Below, in pieces: positions 9,874-20,730 of a stretch of DNA of 64,000 bases. Origin of the DNA: Lucinisca nassula (Eukaryota; Mollusca; Bivalvia; Lucinida; Lucinidae); contig OY757020.1 of NCBI GenBank assembly GCA_963580285.1, positions 102,923,497-102,987,496 on the forward strand, in the 5' to 3' direction. The translations under genes and the position numbers were made by a program. The notes below the pieces were generated by a model that saw only the letters and a program-made list of their open reading frames with translations, made no database searches and had not been told where the DNA came from. Position 1 is the first letter of the stretch. Each line of letters begins with the position of its first letter.

Positions 9874-10846
9874 TATACCCCCGGCATACGAAGTATGTCA
9901 GGGGGTATATAGTTTTCGTCTTTCCGTCCATTCGTTGGTTCGTTCGTATGTTCGTTCGGTCGTTCGTCAACCTTTACGTCAAAGTTTTGCGTTAAACCTT
10001 TTTGATTGCTCATATCTCTGTCACCATAGGTTGGATTCTCTTCATATTTGGTACAGGATATCTCTATAGCATTAACTTTCATATGGAATATCTAAGCCCC
10101 TGGGTCATCCCCCTGGGTGGGTTGTCTGTCTGTCCATCTGTCTGTTCATCTACTTTTACGTCAAAGTTTTGTGTTTAAACCTTTTTCATTGCTGATATCT
10201 CTGTAACCACACGTTAGATTCTCTTCATGTTTGGTAAAGGATATCTCTATAGCTTTACCTCTCAAAGGGAATATCTAAGCCCCTGGGTGGGCCGTCTGTC
10301 TGTCTGTTCATCTAATTTTACGTGAAAGTTTTGTGTTAAACCTTTTTCATTGCTGATATCTCTGTAACCATATTTTGGATTCTCTTCATGTTTGGTAAAG
10401 GATATCTCTATAGCATTACTTTCATATGGAATATCTAAGCCTCGGGGTCAAGCCTCTGGGTGGGCTGTCTGTCTGTCTGTTCATCTACTTTTACGTCAAA
10501 ATTTTGTGTTAAACCTTTTTCATGGCTGATATCTCTGTAACCACATGTTAGATACTCTTCATGTTTGATAAATGATTTCATGATGCATGACCCTTCCCCC
10601 ACCCTCGGTGACCTTGACTTCAAGGTCACGGACTTAGAAATTTTACATTCGGTTAAAGTGTTATGTCAAAGTTTATAGATGCCTGTATGTTCTATTTGAT
10701 GCCCTCTCTCCCTTGTCCATATAGAAATTTTATGTTTGATTTAGCTTTTACAAGCACATTTATAGATTCTTATAGCTTCTTGACCTCATTCATATTACAT
10801 ACAAGCTCGAAAGATATATCAGAGGGTGACGCTGGTCGGGGGTATA
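9874..10846 (+). repeat. Hairpin-headed array element with 4 units of about 170 bp
   Basis: It begins TATACCCCCGGCATACGAAG, a palindrome closing at CAGGGGGTATA. It then has a TTCGTTCGTATGTTCG tract, then units starting ACGTCAAAG near 9978, 10159, 10320 and 10492. It ends GGTCGGGGGTATA, so TATACCCCC and GGGGGTATA form short inverted ends. The body is non-coding. Confidence 0.8.
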
Positions 10847-11346
10847 CGTGACCCACTGGTTGCTTTCTCTAGTTTACGTTGCGTAGGTGCAAAAAGTGAC
10901 GTCATCAACGTCGGAATGATGTGAAAAGGTGCACAACGTATTTTCTGTCACACATTGATAAGGTTTAGCTAATTAACTTTTTACTGAGAATGTATGTTAT
11001 TTTTTGAGGATACATCGAAATCACAGTGAAAAATAAAAATCATATTTTCACTGTAGTGAAGATATTGATTTAGATTTCACTGAGAAATCTCTATCATTCA
11101 TTGAAAAGCATGTAAGAAATATATTTGTTATAAGATAATCATGTTGTCTCATGTTATTGATAGGTGACCTAGACAGTAATTAAACAATGTTTCATGTTGT
11201 TTGCTGTTAGTTTTCCTTAACTCGTCCAGTAAAGTGGTTAATCAGGGTCCGCGGTTATAAGACTTTTTTTCATGCTCAACTCAGCTGAGCATGAAATTTG
11301 TCTGGCTCATTAATCCTTAAGATGTTGAGAAAAACTACATCTGAAT
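10847..11346. other. Non-coding with small inverted repeats
   Basis: It contains a TGACGTCATCAACGTC segment, an imperfect inverted pair around 11017-11090 and a GCTCAACTCAGCTGAGC hairpin near 11275-11291. No gene is seen. Confidence 0.4.
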
Positions 11347-11643
11347 GGCCCCCACCCACCGGGGCTTGAAGAGGTAAATGCGCTGCATGATGCTTCCACG
11401 CAGAGCTGAAACTGACCGCACATGAGTACTGGTAAACCACTTAGGGGATCTAAGCCTGCCCAGGCAAAGCGGTGCGAGTCGGCCCTTCCATGCTTATAAA
11501 CCCTATTGGTTTCATTGGGCTACAGGGCTTGAGATGTCATTCCATCTCAATGTCGGGTACAAGTCCCACAAAATTGGAAGCAACGTCTCCAAAATGACCT
11601 ATACAGTGTTGACTGGACGTTAAACCGCAAATCAAACAAACAA
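11347..11643 (+). mobile_element. SINE A, full length
   Basis: It runs from GGCCCCCACCCACCGGGGC to the tail AAATCAAACAAACAA. A direct repeat TACATCTGAA flanks it (11336-11345 and 11644-11653). The family has no evident tRNA head. Conserved blocks are GCTTCCACGCAGAGCTGAAA, CTAAGCCTGCCCAGGCAAAG, GGAAGCAACGTCTCCAAAAT and GACGTTAAAC. The duplications and CAAA tail show LINE-driven retrotransposition. Confidence 0.85.
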
Positions 11644-11719
11644 TACATCTGAAAATGTCGTCTGCTTATGTCGTCTGCTCAATTTTTTTGCAAACTTTTC
11701 AAAAATATTTTTGCATACA

Positions 11720-11891
11720 GGCAAACAGTGTTTGCAAAAACTGTTTGCGAGCCAAGATCAGACTGCTCCTACAGAAGTATGTAGAAGCAGTCTGATCTGG
11801 GTCCACACTGTTTTACAAAAAAATACTTTTAAGGTAACCGGCAGATGGCAAAGCAGATGACAATTGTCCTGATTGGCATTTTATGGGTTAA
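11720..11891. mobile_element. piggyBac-like MITE, right half clear
   Basis: The core GATCAGACTGCTCCTAC is mirrored by GTAGAAGCAGTCTGATC. The right end is TTTTATGGGTTAA (TTAA 11888-11891). The left end is eroded. Confidence 0.6.
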
Positions 11892-12255
11892 TTTTTAAAA
11901 AACCCTTGGTGGTAGTTCTTTGATGGATTAAGTGAGTTTATTACATTGTTTTGAGAATTTTTCAACCCGAATGGATCTGGTTCATACCAACAGATATAGA
12001 TACAAATATTCAGCAATACCTCACCTAGGCCCCCTAATAACCTGAAGGTCATGGCCATAAACTTAGAAACTTTACGTTTTACAAAAAAGTTTTTCAAGAC
12101 ATGTTTATTCAGCCAACCCCAGACAGAAGAATAAAAATGTCTTTTTCTTCAATATGTGATCCTGCAAACACATATACATGCATGGTACTCATTTTCAATC
12201 AGGTTTTGAATCGAGGAACATAAGGTTTTTTTGTACAAATGTCCAACGCCTCTTG

Positions 12256-14395
12256 TAAAACTGCATATTAAATATTGTAGTCCCAAGTGAGGTTTTGAAG
12301 CATGTGTGCACAGTCACACAAGGCTTTGATTCATATTTGCCTATTCTCACATGAGACTTTAATGCCTGTTTTTTTTTTTTGGGGGGGGGGTTTAAGTCTC
12401 ACAGAAGGCTTTGATGCACGTTTGCACAGTCTTGCCTGAGGCTTTGATGCCTGTATGCACATTCACATGAGACTTTGATTTGCGCTTGTCCAGTCTCATA
12501 GAGTTTGCATAGTTGCACACGAGGCTTTGATGTCTGCAGTCTCACATGAGGTTTGATGCCTGTTTGCACAGTCTCACATGAGACATTTGATATCTGTATC
12601 ACAGCAGGCTTTGGTGCCTGTTTGCACAGTCTCAATAAAGGCCTTTATGTCTGTTTGCACAGTGTGAAGCAAGATTTTGATGCCTGTTTGCACAGTCTCA
12701 AACGAGGCTTTCATGCCTGTTTGCATGGTCTCATATTATGTTTGATGCCTCGAGTGAGGCTTTGAAGCCTGTTTGCACAGTCTCAAATGAGGCGTTTATG
12801 TCTATTTGCACAGTCTCAAATGAGTTGATGCATATTTGAACTGTCTCACTTGAGGTTTGATGACAGTTCACATAGGCACATGAGGCTTTGATTCATGTTT
12901 GCTTGTTCTCACATTGGATTGTGTTGCCTGCTTGCACAATCAATGCCTGTTTGTAAGTCTAACATGAGACTTTGATACACGTATGTCCAGTTTTCCTTGA
13001 GACTTTAATGCCTGTTTGCACAGACTCACATGAGGCATTGGTGCATGATTGCAAAGTCTCACCAAAGCATTGATGTATGTTTGCAAAGCCTCACATTAGG
13101 TATTGATGCCTTCTGGAACAGTCTTGTTAGGCTTTAATGCGTGTTTCTACAGTCTCACACGAGACTTTGATGTCTGTTTGCACAACTTTGATGCCCATCT
13201 GTGGTCTTTCATGAGTCTTTGATGCATGTTTGCAGTCTCACATGAGGCTTTGATGTATGGTTGCATAGTGTCACAAAAGGCTTTGATGGCTGTTTGTACT
13301 TTCTCAAGTCAGGTCAAACATGATGTCTTTATGTGTGTTTACACAGTCTCACATTAGGCTTGATGCCTGTTTGCACAGTCTAAAATGAGGCTTTGATGTA
13401 TGTTTGTACTCTCACATGCGGCTTTGATGCCTGTTCGCACAGTCTACAATAAGACATTGATGCCTGTTTGCAGGTCTTAAATGTGACTTTGATGCCTGTT
13501 GTTGAGTCTCAAAGTTACCTTGATACTATGCAAACAGACGTTGCACACGAGTCTTTGTTGCATGTTTGCACAGATACAAAGTGATGCTTTGGTGCCTGTT
13601 TGGACAATCTCACATTAGGCTTTGATGCCTGTTTCTACAATCTCAGGCGATTCTTTTATGTCGCTAGTCTCAAAGTAGGCATTGATCCTGTTTGCACAGT
13701 CTAATGTGGGGCGTTGACACCTCTTTGCACAGTCTCACATTATGCTTTGATGCCGTATGCACTGCCTCACCTGAGGCTTTTATGCCTGCGTACTAACTCA
13801 AGTGAGGTTTGGATGCCTATAAGCAGTCTTCCATGAGTCTTTGATGCATGTTTGCATAGTCTCACATGATGCTTTCCTATATGATTGCATAGCCCCACAT
13901 GAGGCTTTGATGCCTATTTGAGCAGTCTTTCATAAGTCTTTGGTGCATGATTGCACAATCTCACATAAGACTTTGATGCATGATTGCACAGTATCACATG
14001 AGGCATTGATGCCTGTTTGAACAGTCTCACATTTTGATATCTTTTAACCCAGTCTCACGCGTGGACTTGATGCATGTTTGTACAGGCTGGTGTGAGTATT
14101 TGAGCATGTTTGCATAGTCTCACATGAAACTTTGATGCCAGCTTGAACAGTCTCACAGTTAGCTTTGATACCTGTTTACACAGACTCAAGTGAGTATTTT
14201 ATGCTTGTTTGCATAGTCTTACATGTAACTTTGATGTCAGTTTGAAGATTCTCGCGGTAGGCTTTGGCATCTGCTTGCAGAGTATCAAGTGAGTACAATG
14301 TATGTGAGTCCCGTTTGCACTGCTTCACAGTGTTTTGATGCCTGTTGAACAGTCATCCATTAGGTTTTGATGCCTTTTTAAACAGTCTCCCAATA
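12256..14395. repeat. Degenerate minisatellite, 33-bp unit, about 60 copies
   Basis: The unit is roughly GTCTCACATGAGGCTTTGAT + GCCTGTTTGCACA. Copies differ by many substitutions and small indels, so it is an old array. Because 33 is a multiple of three, an 11-residue periodic open frame appears by chance at 12553-12765. The stretch before it (11892-12255) holds nothing I recognise. Confidence 0.9.
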
Positions 14396-15282
14396 GGTAG
14401 AAATAAGATAAATAACAGATTTTATCGGAAAAGTAGCTGTTCTGTCGAAATAAAAGAATGCACAATGTCACTCGGGTGTGTAATCGTAACGCAATAAGAT
14501 GTGCCTTATCATTAGAACACTTGGGAGACCAGCCTGTCCATCTGCAGACTGCTCGTTCTTACGAGAGCAAGCAATCTAGGATTCTTAGAATGGTGAACAG
14601 GAAAACGGTAATGCTGACCTAAATAACATTTTTTTCTGATGTATATTTGTTATATTTTTCTGTATTCATAACATTGCAGGCCCCCGCCCATCGGGACTAT
14701 GACAAATAGATTGGGCTATAGACACATCCAAACACTACGTCATCACTCAATAATACTATTTGCCGGGACTTACCGGTGGTGGGCAAAAAAACGTCTTTTG
14801 CCGTTCGTCGCCATTGTAAATGCGATGTTATTTTCTGTAAACTTGTATTTTGTTTGGAATCGACACGACAAAATTGACCTTTAAACTTTTAAAATAGACA
14901 TGTCTTAGCTAGTAATTATTGGTTCCAGACTATTTGAAGATGTTTTGATGATAATTACCTGTTAAAATTAGACAGGTAACGAGGCGGGATGGTCTGAATT
15001 ATTTGCAATAAAAATGCGCAAAACGAATGACTAAAAATGCGGAAGATGCGGGAATGAAGTCTAGAATATATTTTTCTACTCATTTAAAGTGTAATTCGAT
15101 CGATTTTCTGTAACAGTCAATTAAAATATGCCCGTAAAATTATACCTATTAGCAATGTGTTTATATGGAACCAGCGGTTTTTTGCCAACCACGAAAGATC
15201 GATATCAAAGGGAAAGGTAGCTTTGCGCATGCGCAGTAACAAGTAAACAAGGTCACGTGTCAAAACATTGGATCCGTCTATA
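14396..15282. other. Non-coding; one SINE A stub
   Basis: The only repeat I see is a 20-bp fragment of the SINE A head (CCCCCGCCCATCGGGACT) near 14681. There is a short frame at 14699-14884 without family resemblance. Confidence 0.4.
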
Positions 15283-15458
15283 TGGTGCTTCCACGCAGAG
15301 CTGTAACTGACCGCATAGGAGTAGTGGTAAACCGCTTTAAAAGAAGGTCTAAGCCTGCCCAGGCAAAGTGGTGCCATTCAGACCGTCCGTGCGTATAAAC
15401 CCTATTTTTTTGTTTGGGCGGTAGGGCTTGAGATGTTATTTCATCTCAATATCAGGGA

Positions 15459-15612
15459 ATCCGGGACGTTTCGGTCCGGAGTCGTTTCGGCCGGGACGTT
15501 TCGGCCTGGGTCGTTTCGGCCCAAATTTGGACCTGGGTCGTTTCGGCCTATTTCGGTGGGTCGTTTCGGCCCTGGGTCGATTCGGCCTGGGTGGTTTCGG
15601 TCCGATTCTATT
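15459..15612 (+). repeat. Left minisatellite TIR
   Basis: About nine units of 12-18 bp on the theme GGGTCGTTTCGGCC. The order of unit variants (GGGACGTTTCGGTCC first, then AGTCGTTTCGG) matches the inverted block at 20592-20730. The periodic frames rich in Phe-Gly-Pro/Arg-Pro are a by-product of the repeat. Confidence 0.85.
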
Positions 15613-16499
15613 AGATAGCATTTTTTTCTGTATAAAACATATTGAATAGTAATTATTATTTAAATTTGGAATACTATTTCAACGACCCGTCACGTTAGCT
15701 ATGGTTATGATAGCCCAAATAAAGTGTTTTAAAAGTTCTATCCATAGCCATGTTTCCAGTTAGCACCAACGAGGAGATGTGACTAGGACTTCATTATTGT
15801 CTGAGAATGATCAGTATTTACAGTAAAATTCCGCTATTAAGATCACTTTCTAGACTTCTAAAAGGTGGCCTTATTAGCAGGGTGGTCCCTTATAATGGAA
15901 TTGGTGAAAAAAATAGTGCTGGCAAGACTGATTAAAATATTTTTTATGTGCCTGTGCCTATTTTATTGCTTTTTAGTAAATCTTTCTGTCTTTAACATTG
16001 CTGTTCTTTTCCTCATTATATGTAATTATAGGCAATATTACACCAATAAAAATCACATTAATGATAACAATTGTTCAACAATAATCTTCTTTCTGAAGAA
16101 CACAGCGTTGCACATTACCAAAATTATTAAAACTATTTATTCACCTAGCATAAAAAAATCTTGTCAAAACAACACACTGATTAGTACAGGTAAACTGCTG
16201 TTTTTCACACCTTTAGGGAAATGTGTGAACATTACCAAGATCAGTTGTAATGATGAGGAATCCAGCAAAAAATTATATTGACCAATGGTCTGAGAGATAC
16301 AAATTAACTTGACTTGGCCAAAAAGTGGTCTCAATAAAGAACAGTAGTGGTAGATTCGGTCTTTTGAAAGCGGTCTTAATACTGAATAGCTGTGTGGTCT
16401 TAATTAATTATATAAGAAATAATTTGGGTCTGGCAAAAACCGGTCTAAATAGCGGAGTGGTCCTAATATAGGAGTGGTCTATTCCATTGTGGAATTTTA

Positions 16500-16581
16500 A
16501 AAATATCTGAGGCGCACTGATGAGGCCTAATTGGCCGAAACTAGCTAGTCTGACGCAGAAAACATGTACATTCCATATTTT
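16500..16581 (+). ncRNA. Hammerhead ribozyme, type I, copy 1
   Basis: The conserved core is complete: CUGAUGA (16517-16523), stem II GGCC-UAAUU-GGCC, GAAA, a very short stem III CUAGCUAG, then GUC with cleavage after 16550. Stem I has GCGCA against UG-A-CGC (one bulged A), plus a distal helix AAAATAT (16500-16506) with ATATTTT (16575-16581). The self-complementary short stem III is typical of hammerheads that work best as dimers. Confidence 0.85.
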
Positions 16582-16759
16582 CCACTTCTGTGGTATATTC
16601 CTTGCTTCCAAAGGATAACCCTTTTATAGAACATATTTAACTTCACTACAGCTGGTGTGTGGGAATGTGTGGTGGCGGTAAAACGTCTCCCTGCCCTACA
16701 TCATAGTGTAGATTATATTTTCGTGTCCTTTGGGATCATTGATTCCATTGTGGAATTTT

Positions 16760-16843
16760 AAAAATATCCTAGGGTCACTGATGAGGCCTAATTGGCCGAA
16801 ACTAGCTAGTCTGGCCCAGCAAACATGTACAATCCATATTTTT
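16760..16843 (+). ncRNA. Hammerhead ribozyme, type I, copy 2
   Basis: Core CUGAUGA (16778-16784), stem II GGCC-UAAUU-GGCC, GAAA, CUAGCUAG, GUC, with cleavage after 16811. Stem I is GGGUCA with UGGCCC (six pairs, one G-U). The distal helix is AAAAATAT (16760-16767) with ATATTTTT (16836-16843), eight pairs. It is the best-paired of the three copies. Confidence 0.88.
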
Positions 16844-16971
16844 CACTTCTGTGGTGTATTCCTTGCTTCCAAAGGATAACCCTTTTATAGAACATATAGT
16901 GGAATTCTACTGTACTAGTATCAATGACACGCACATTTTGAGAACAGCATGCGAAAATTTTGCTAAATGCC

Positions 16972-17255
16972 TAATTATTTTATATGATCAGCCTGCATTT
17001 GTCGTTGTGATACCTTCAAAGACTTAATAACCTATAAATCTGTTCATTGTGATCAGAGTCTACACAGTTTGAAAAAGCCCCCTGTTTTCTGAGCTATTAA
17101 AATCTGAACGATGTAATTATTTTATATGATCAGCCTGCATCTGTCGTTGTGACACTTTCAAAGACTTAATGACCTATAAATCTGTTCATTGTGATCAGTG
17201 TCTACACAGTTTGAAAAGCCCTCTGTTTTCTGAGCTATTAAAAACTGAACGAGCG
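16972..17255. repeat. 142-bp tandem duplication
   Basis: The unit TAATTATTTTATATGATCAG to GAACGATG is at 16972-17113 and repeats at 17114-17255 with few changes. The end part (CTCTGTTTTCTGAGCTATTA, GCGAAGATAG) recurs at 20410-20519, on the far side of the 3.1-kb repeat. Confidence 0.85.
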
Positions 17256-17640
17256 AAGATAGCAAACACATAGGCTGATCTCCGAGTATACGCAGTTCGA
17301 ATCAAAGCGCCAAAGGCACTGAAATGACAGATTCTATGAGAAAATCAAAATACTGTGAAAACTTACAGACAGCCTTAAAAAGATCTTAAAATTAAAAAAA
17401 ATAGTTCTGCAAATTCCATTGTATATGTTTGCAGATGTCTATACACCGGTGGTATCATGAAATGTCATTCGATGTTTCAAATTTTGGAAAGAAACGATTT
17501 ACGTTTTCAAAACCAAACATTAAAATTCAAGTTTTAACAATACTACTGTCAATTAAGTACATTTTTGTCTGGTCGGTTGTGGATACCTCCCCCCAAAAGA
17601 GTCTCTATTTTTCACAAAGAGATCGAAGGAGAAAGACTGG

Positions 17641-17826
17641 TCAGTCCAGTACATGAATTCCATTGGCTTGAAGACATTTTTGAGTAAGAACAGCACTATA
17701 AACCCGCGCGTAATCCTGCTGGATTAGATATCCCGGATTCTGAGCGTAAACAAATAAATGGAACCACGTGAGGCCGACGCACTTGATTGATGTAACGTCT
17801 CGCTGTCCAGTTAACGTCTCAGCCAT
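17641..17826 (-). CDS. Possible captured exon or spurious frame, copy 1
   Basis: A 61-codon minus-strand frame beginning MAETLTGQRD is preserved in both copies of the 3.1-kb repeat (see 25575-25760), with three amino-acid changes (G7E, D10Y, I35V) and no stops or frameshifts. I do not recognise the protein. A first-exon fragment picked up by the element is possible. Equal conservation of surrounding non-coding sequence argues against purifying selection. Confidence 0.2.
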   Translation of the reverse strand: MAETLTGQRDVTSIKCVGLTWFHLFVYAQNPGYLIQQDYARVYSAVLTQKCLQANGIHVLD

Positions 17827-18426
17827 GATCTTGAATGTTCTTAATGTCGCTAGCTACATGCAATAGCTCGACATACCATTTCGCTTATTCCATCCGATAT
17901 GTCATGCTCTATCACGCACGCGTCGCCTCGGCATACCTTACACCTATATGTCGAAACATCCCGAAACGACAATCGGCGTGATTCACGCTGAAGTGCGATG
18001 TGTCACTGTAACGCATATCACGCGAGTCGCTTAGACGCCAATAAACATGTACGTATTTCATGCACCAGCGTAAGTGTTCCGTGCTGTGTCGACGTCTTAA
18101 TTTTGGTCACGACAGGGACGTCTAGCTCTCAAAAGTGCATCGCATATGGGCGACGAACAGTGTCAGTGCTTATTAGTTAGTTGAAACTCTTTGTTTATCT
18201 ACAGATACAGTGTAGCAGATGCCGGCGGAAATCTGCTTCGCGGCATATGCGTCTGTCGGATTAATCGATCTGGACGTACTGACGTGGGTCTTCCGCTACG
18301 TCGACGTCCACTAGGGTCTTCTTTTGATAGTAAGATGTCGCTCCAACAGACAAATAGATCACACACATTTGGCACCCAAAATCAGAGTCAACGCCATCCG
18401 CTTTCCGACCAGCTTCTAATTGTCCA

Positions 18427-18622
18427 TTAGAAGCCTCCTTGGTGTAGTGGTTATGCTACTCGCCTTGTAAACCAGGGATCGCAGGATCGATCCCGGAATT
18501 CTCCAGACTTTCGGATGTGTCGTTAAACCGAGGTACCGTCTTGTGTCTTTAAACCGAGGTATCGTCTCCGTATGACCTTAGCTGTTGGTGGGACATAAAA
18601 CTCAAACACTCACTCACTCACT
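18427..18622 (+). mobile_element. SINE D, full length
   Basis: The tRNA-like head has box A GTGTAGTGGTTATGC and box B GGATCGATCCC. The tail ends in CACTCACTCACTCACT. Flanking repeats are CTAATTGTCCA (18416-18426) and CTAACTGTCCA (18623-18633). A 26-bp internal doubling (GTTAAACCGAGGTACCGTCT) distinguishes it from the copy at 26332. Confidence 0.85.
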
Positions 18623-18796
18623 CTAACTGTCCAGGGTTTAATGAAAAATGTTGCAATACGTTCTCACTTGATGCTTTTTGAGAACAAAATACAATTTCTT
18701 CTTTTCTAGGCACGACCTTGCATCACACATCAAAAGTTTGATCATGAACGTGTGGTTTCTATCAGTGCTGGTGTGAAGGTGGTACACAGGATCGTT

Positions 18797-19096
18797 GGCC
18801 CCCGCCCATCGGGGCTTAAAGAAATAGATGGGCTGCATGATGCTTCCACGCAGAGCTGAAACCGACCCGCACACGAGTACTGGTAATCTGCTGAGAGGAT
18901 CTAAGCCTGCCCAAACAAAGAGGTGCGAGTCGGACCGTCCATGCATATAAACCCTATTGGTTTCATTGGGCGGCAGGGCTTGAGATGTCATTTCATCTCA
19001 GTGTCGAGTAAAAGTCCCACAAAATTGGAAGCAACGTCTCCAAAATACCTATACAATGTTGACGGGGACGTTAAACCTCAAATCAAACAAAACAAA
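18797..19096 (+). mobile_element. SINE A, full length
   Basis: It runs from GGCCCCCGCCCATCGGGGC to a CAAACAAAACAAA tail, flanked by ACACAGGATCGT at 18784-18795 and 19097-19108. The same insertion with the same flanks is at 26673-26973. Confidence 0.9.
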
Positions 19097-20447
19097 ACAC
19101 AGGATCGTGGCCGGACTGGTAATCATACGTCACGGTTGATTGATTTAACCTGTTTAGCTAAAGGGCATGGTGCCTAAGCGTGTTGTAATCATGCAATCGT
19201 TTGGTTTCAAAATCAAAGCACCGAAAGTGTTGGTGGGATGTAGGTTGGGGTAAAAGTCCTGGGCTGAGATTAAACTGTTTAATTTAACTCTGAAATTCCA
19301 AACAAATAGTAAAGATTTTGATAATAAGCGCGTTCTGCAGCGTCCGAACTTGGTCTACTCTGTTTGCCAAGCTCACCCTATGATTCCAGGATGACCCTCT
19401 TCAGTCTTATGGAATACCCTGATCTCACTGCGACTATTTTCTGCAAGAAAAAGGTTATTAAGAGAAGTCAGTGATAGTCACGTAGACGCTAGCTCTGAAT
19501 CGCTTTTTTATTAGTAACTTTGGGTCGAATGCCAAACAATCAACCCAAACATAGCCGGGTCGTTTGTCAGTCTTGGGTGCATGTAAGTGTTATCTGTAAA
19601 ATCTGCACTTGAATAAAATGTTCGATCTGGCAAACAATGTAGACTAAGATCAAACGCCACAGAACAAGGTGCTGATCTTGTTCTACATTTTATGCATCAG
19701 TTACTAACATCCGTTAAGTTTAAACGGATCAGTTCAAGTCCTCGTTCATGACCAGCCTGCATTTAGAGACAATCGGCATGAGTGTTGTCAGTGCTTTGAT
19801 TTATTCACTGCCTTGAGTTTCTGGAGTGTACTCTTCCATCACTGAAGTTGGGCTCGTCCATTCTGCTATATATGGCACCTAGAATTATATCACAGGACCT
19901 ACACTGTTTGCATAAGTATCTGTACCATATTCCAGGGTTGAAAGGGACAGCCTTTCTCGCAAAGTCTGATATACACCTAGTTGTAACTGACCTAGACTTG
20001 ACCTCGAATGTCGGAAAACCCATTGATATTCTTGTCTGCAGCTGATCGGCTGGTCTTTAAGGATTAAATATTGACAGCACTGTTAGAAAACAGTGTAAAA
20101 CCTGAGCAGACGTCTGAGCAGGTGCCGCATTGATCTAGGTATACAGTCTCGCATGATGCAACAGATTCATATGAAATGCTGAATCTATTCTCTGAAAGGT
20201 AAGATAAAATCGTCAAGTCGTCTGCTTCAAAAGTTTGTATTGCGATTATAGGATGTACAATTTTGATAACTGTGCCTAACCGGACTACATTTTTGTGCGG
20301 ACTCATATTTGTTTGGCGGTCAAAGCCGGAAGAAAGTCGTAAGAAAGCCGGAACTACTTTACAACACGCAGGACAGCTAGAAATGACAGAATGAATCTGT
20401 CATTAAAAAGCACTCTGTTTTCTGACCTATTGAAGGCTTAAAACCGG

Positions 20448-20591
20448 CGAAGATGTCAAAAGCACAGGCTGATCTTCGACAAACAATATATATACACATG
20501 TAAATAAAGTGACAGAAAACGAAGATATCAAAAGCACAGGCTGATCTTCGACAAACAATATATGTACACATGTAAATAAAGTGACAGAAAA
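20448..20591. repeat. 72-bp tandem duplication
   Basis: The unit CGAAGATGTCAAAAGCACAG to AAAGTGACAGAAAA is present twice (20448-20519, 20520-20591) with a couple of differences. Confidence 0.95.
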
Positions 20592-20730
20592 ATCAGGCCG
20601 AAACGACCCACCAATTTGGCCGAAACGACCCGGCCCCGAAATTGGGCCGAAACGACCCAGGCCGAAACGACCCGGCCGAAACGACTCAGGGCCGAAGCGA
20701 CCCAGGGACCGAAACGACTTAGGACCGAAA
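20592..20730 (-). repeat. Right minisatellite TIR
   Basis: Inverted relative to 15459-15612: units of GGCCGAAACGACCC ending GGACCGAAACGTCCCGCGACC. The 3' part of the split SINE A follows directly. Confidence 0.85.

Larger units (their letters stand above)
16481..16897 (+). mobile_element. Retrozyme-like tandem repeat with two hammerheads
   Basis: About 1.6 units of a 261-bp repeat (from TTCCATTGTGGAATTTT to TTATAGAACATAT) lie in tandem. Each unit carries a complete type I hammerhead. The predicted cleavage sites follow 16550 and 16811, so a transcript would release a 261-nt RNA that could be ligated into a circle. Known retrozymes are small non-coding retroelements with exactly this dimeric layout; hammerheads also occur in Penelope-like elements. 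No reverse transcriptase lies alongside. Confidence 0.8.
15819..16914. mobile_element. pogo/Tigger-like element, 1.1 kb, non-autonomous
   Basis: The ends are TACAGTAAAATTCCGCTATT and GTGGAATTCTACTGTA, with TA at both outer edges. Relatives of about 210 bp lie at 30198, 44497 and 56158. The open frame at 15865-16281 (138 codons, hydrophobic start, no DDE motif) does not look like a transposase. The right part is occupied by the hammerhead repeat pair. Confidence 0.7.
17300..20404. mobile_element. 3.1-kb repeat, copy 1
   Basis: It starts AATCAAAGCGCCAAAGGCAC and ends GAATCTGTCATT. Inverted AATGACAGATTC near the left edge and GAATCTGTCATT at the right form short TIR-like ends. It is closely similar along its length to 25226-28283, with the same internal SINE D and SINE A insertions. 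It carries no transposase I can recognise. Class unknown. Confidence 0.8.
15459..20730. mobile_element. Foldback-like element with minisatellite TIRs, 5.27 kb
   Basis: Its ends are inverted blocks of a TCGTTTCGGCC minisatellite (15459-15612 and 20592-20730). The outermost bases read CGGGACGTTTCGGTCC on the left and the complement GGACCGAAACGTCCCG on the right. It sits in a SINE with 8-bp direct repeats ATATCAGG. Long TIRs made of short tandem repeats plus 7-9-bp duplications are known from Foldback and Galileo elements, and P and hAT elements make 8-bp duplications. No transposase is visible inside. The interior carries a pogo-like element, ribozyme repeats and the 3.1-kb repeat. Confidence 0.65.

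Noticed and set aside
12256..14395. CRISPR array or zinc-finger exon array
   Set aside because: The 33-bp units have no spacer/repeat alternation and no Cys-His spacing. They drift along their whole length, as in an old minisatellite.
15428..15649. Protein with repeated Arg-Phe-Gly-Pro / Phe-Arg-Pro motifs (also 20427-20790)
   Set aside because: The period follows the GTCGTTTCGGCC minisatellite, and different frames read similarly on both strands. There is no start, splice or signal context.
15865..16281. Membrane protein of 138 residues
   Set aside because: It lies wholly inside a pogo-like element, has AT-rich codon use, no homology I recognise and no splice context.
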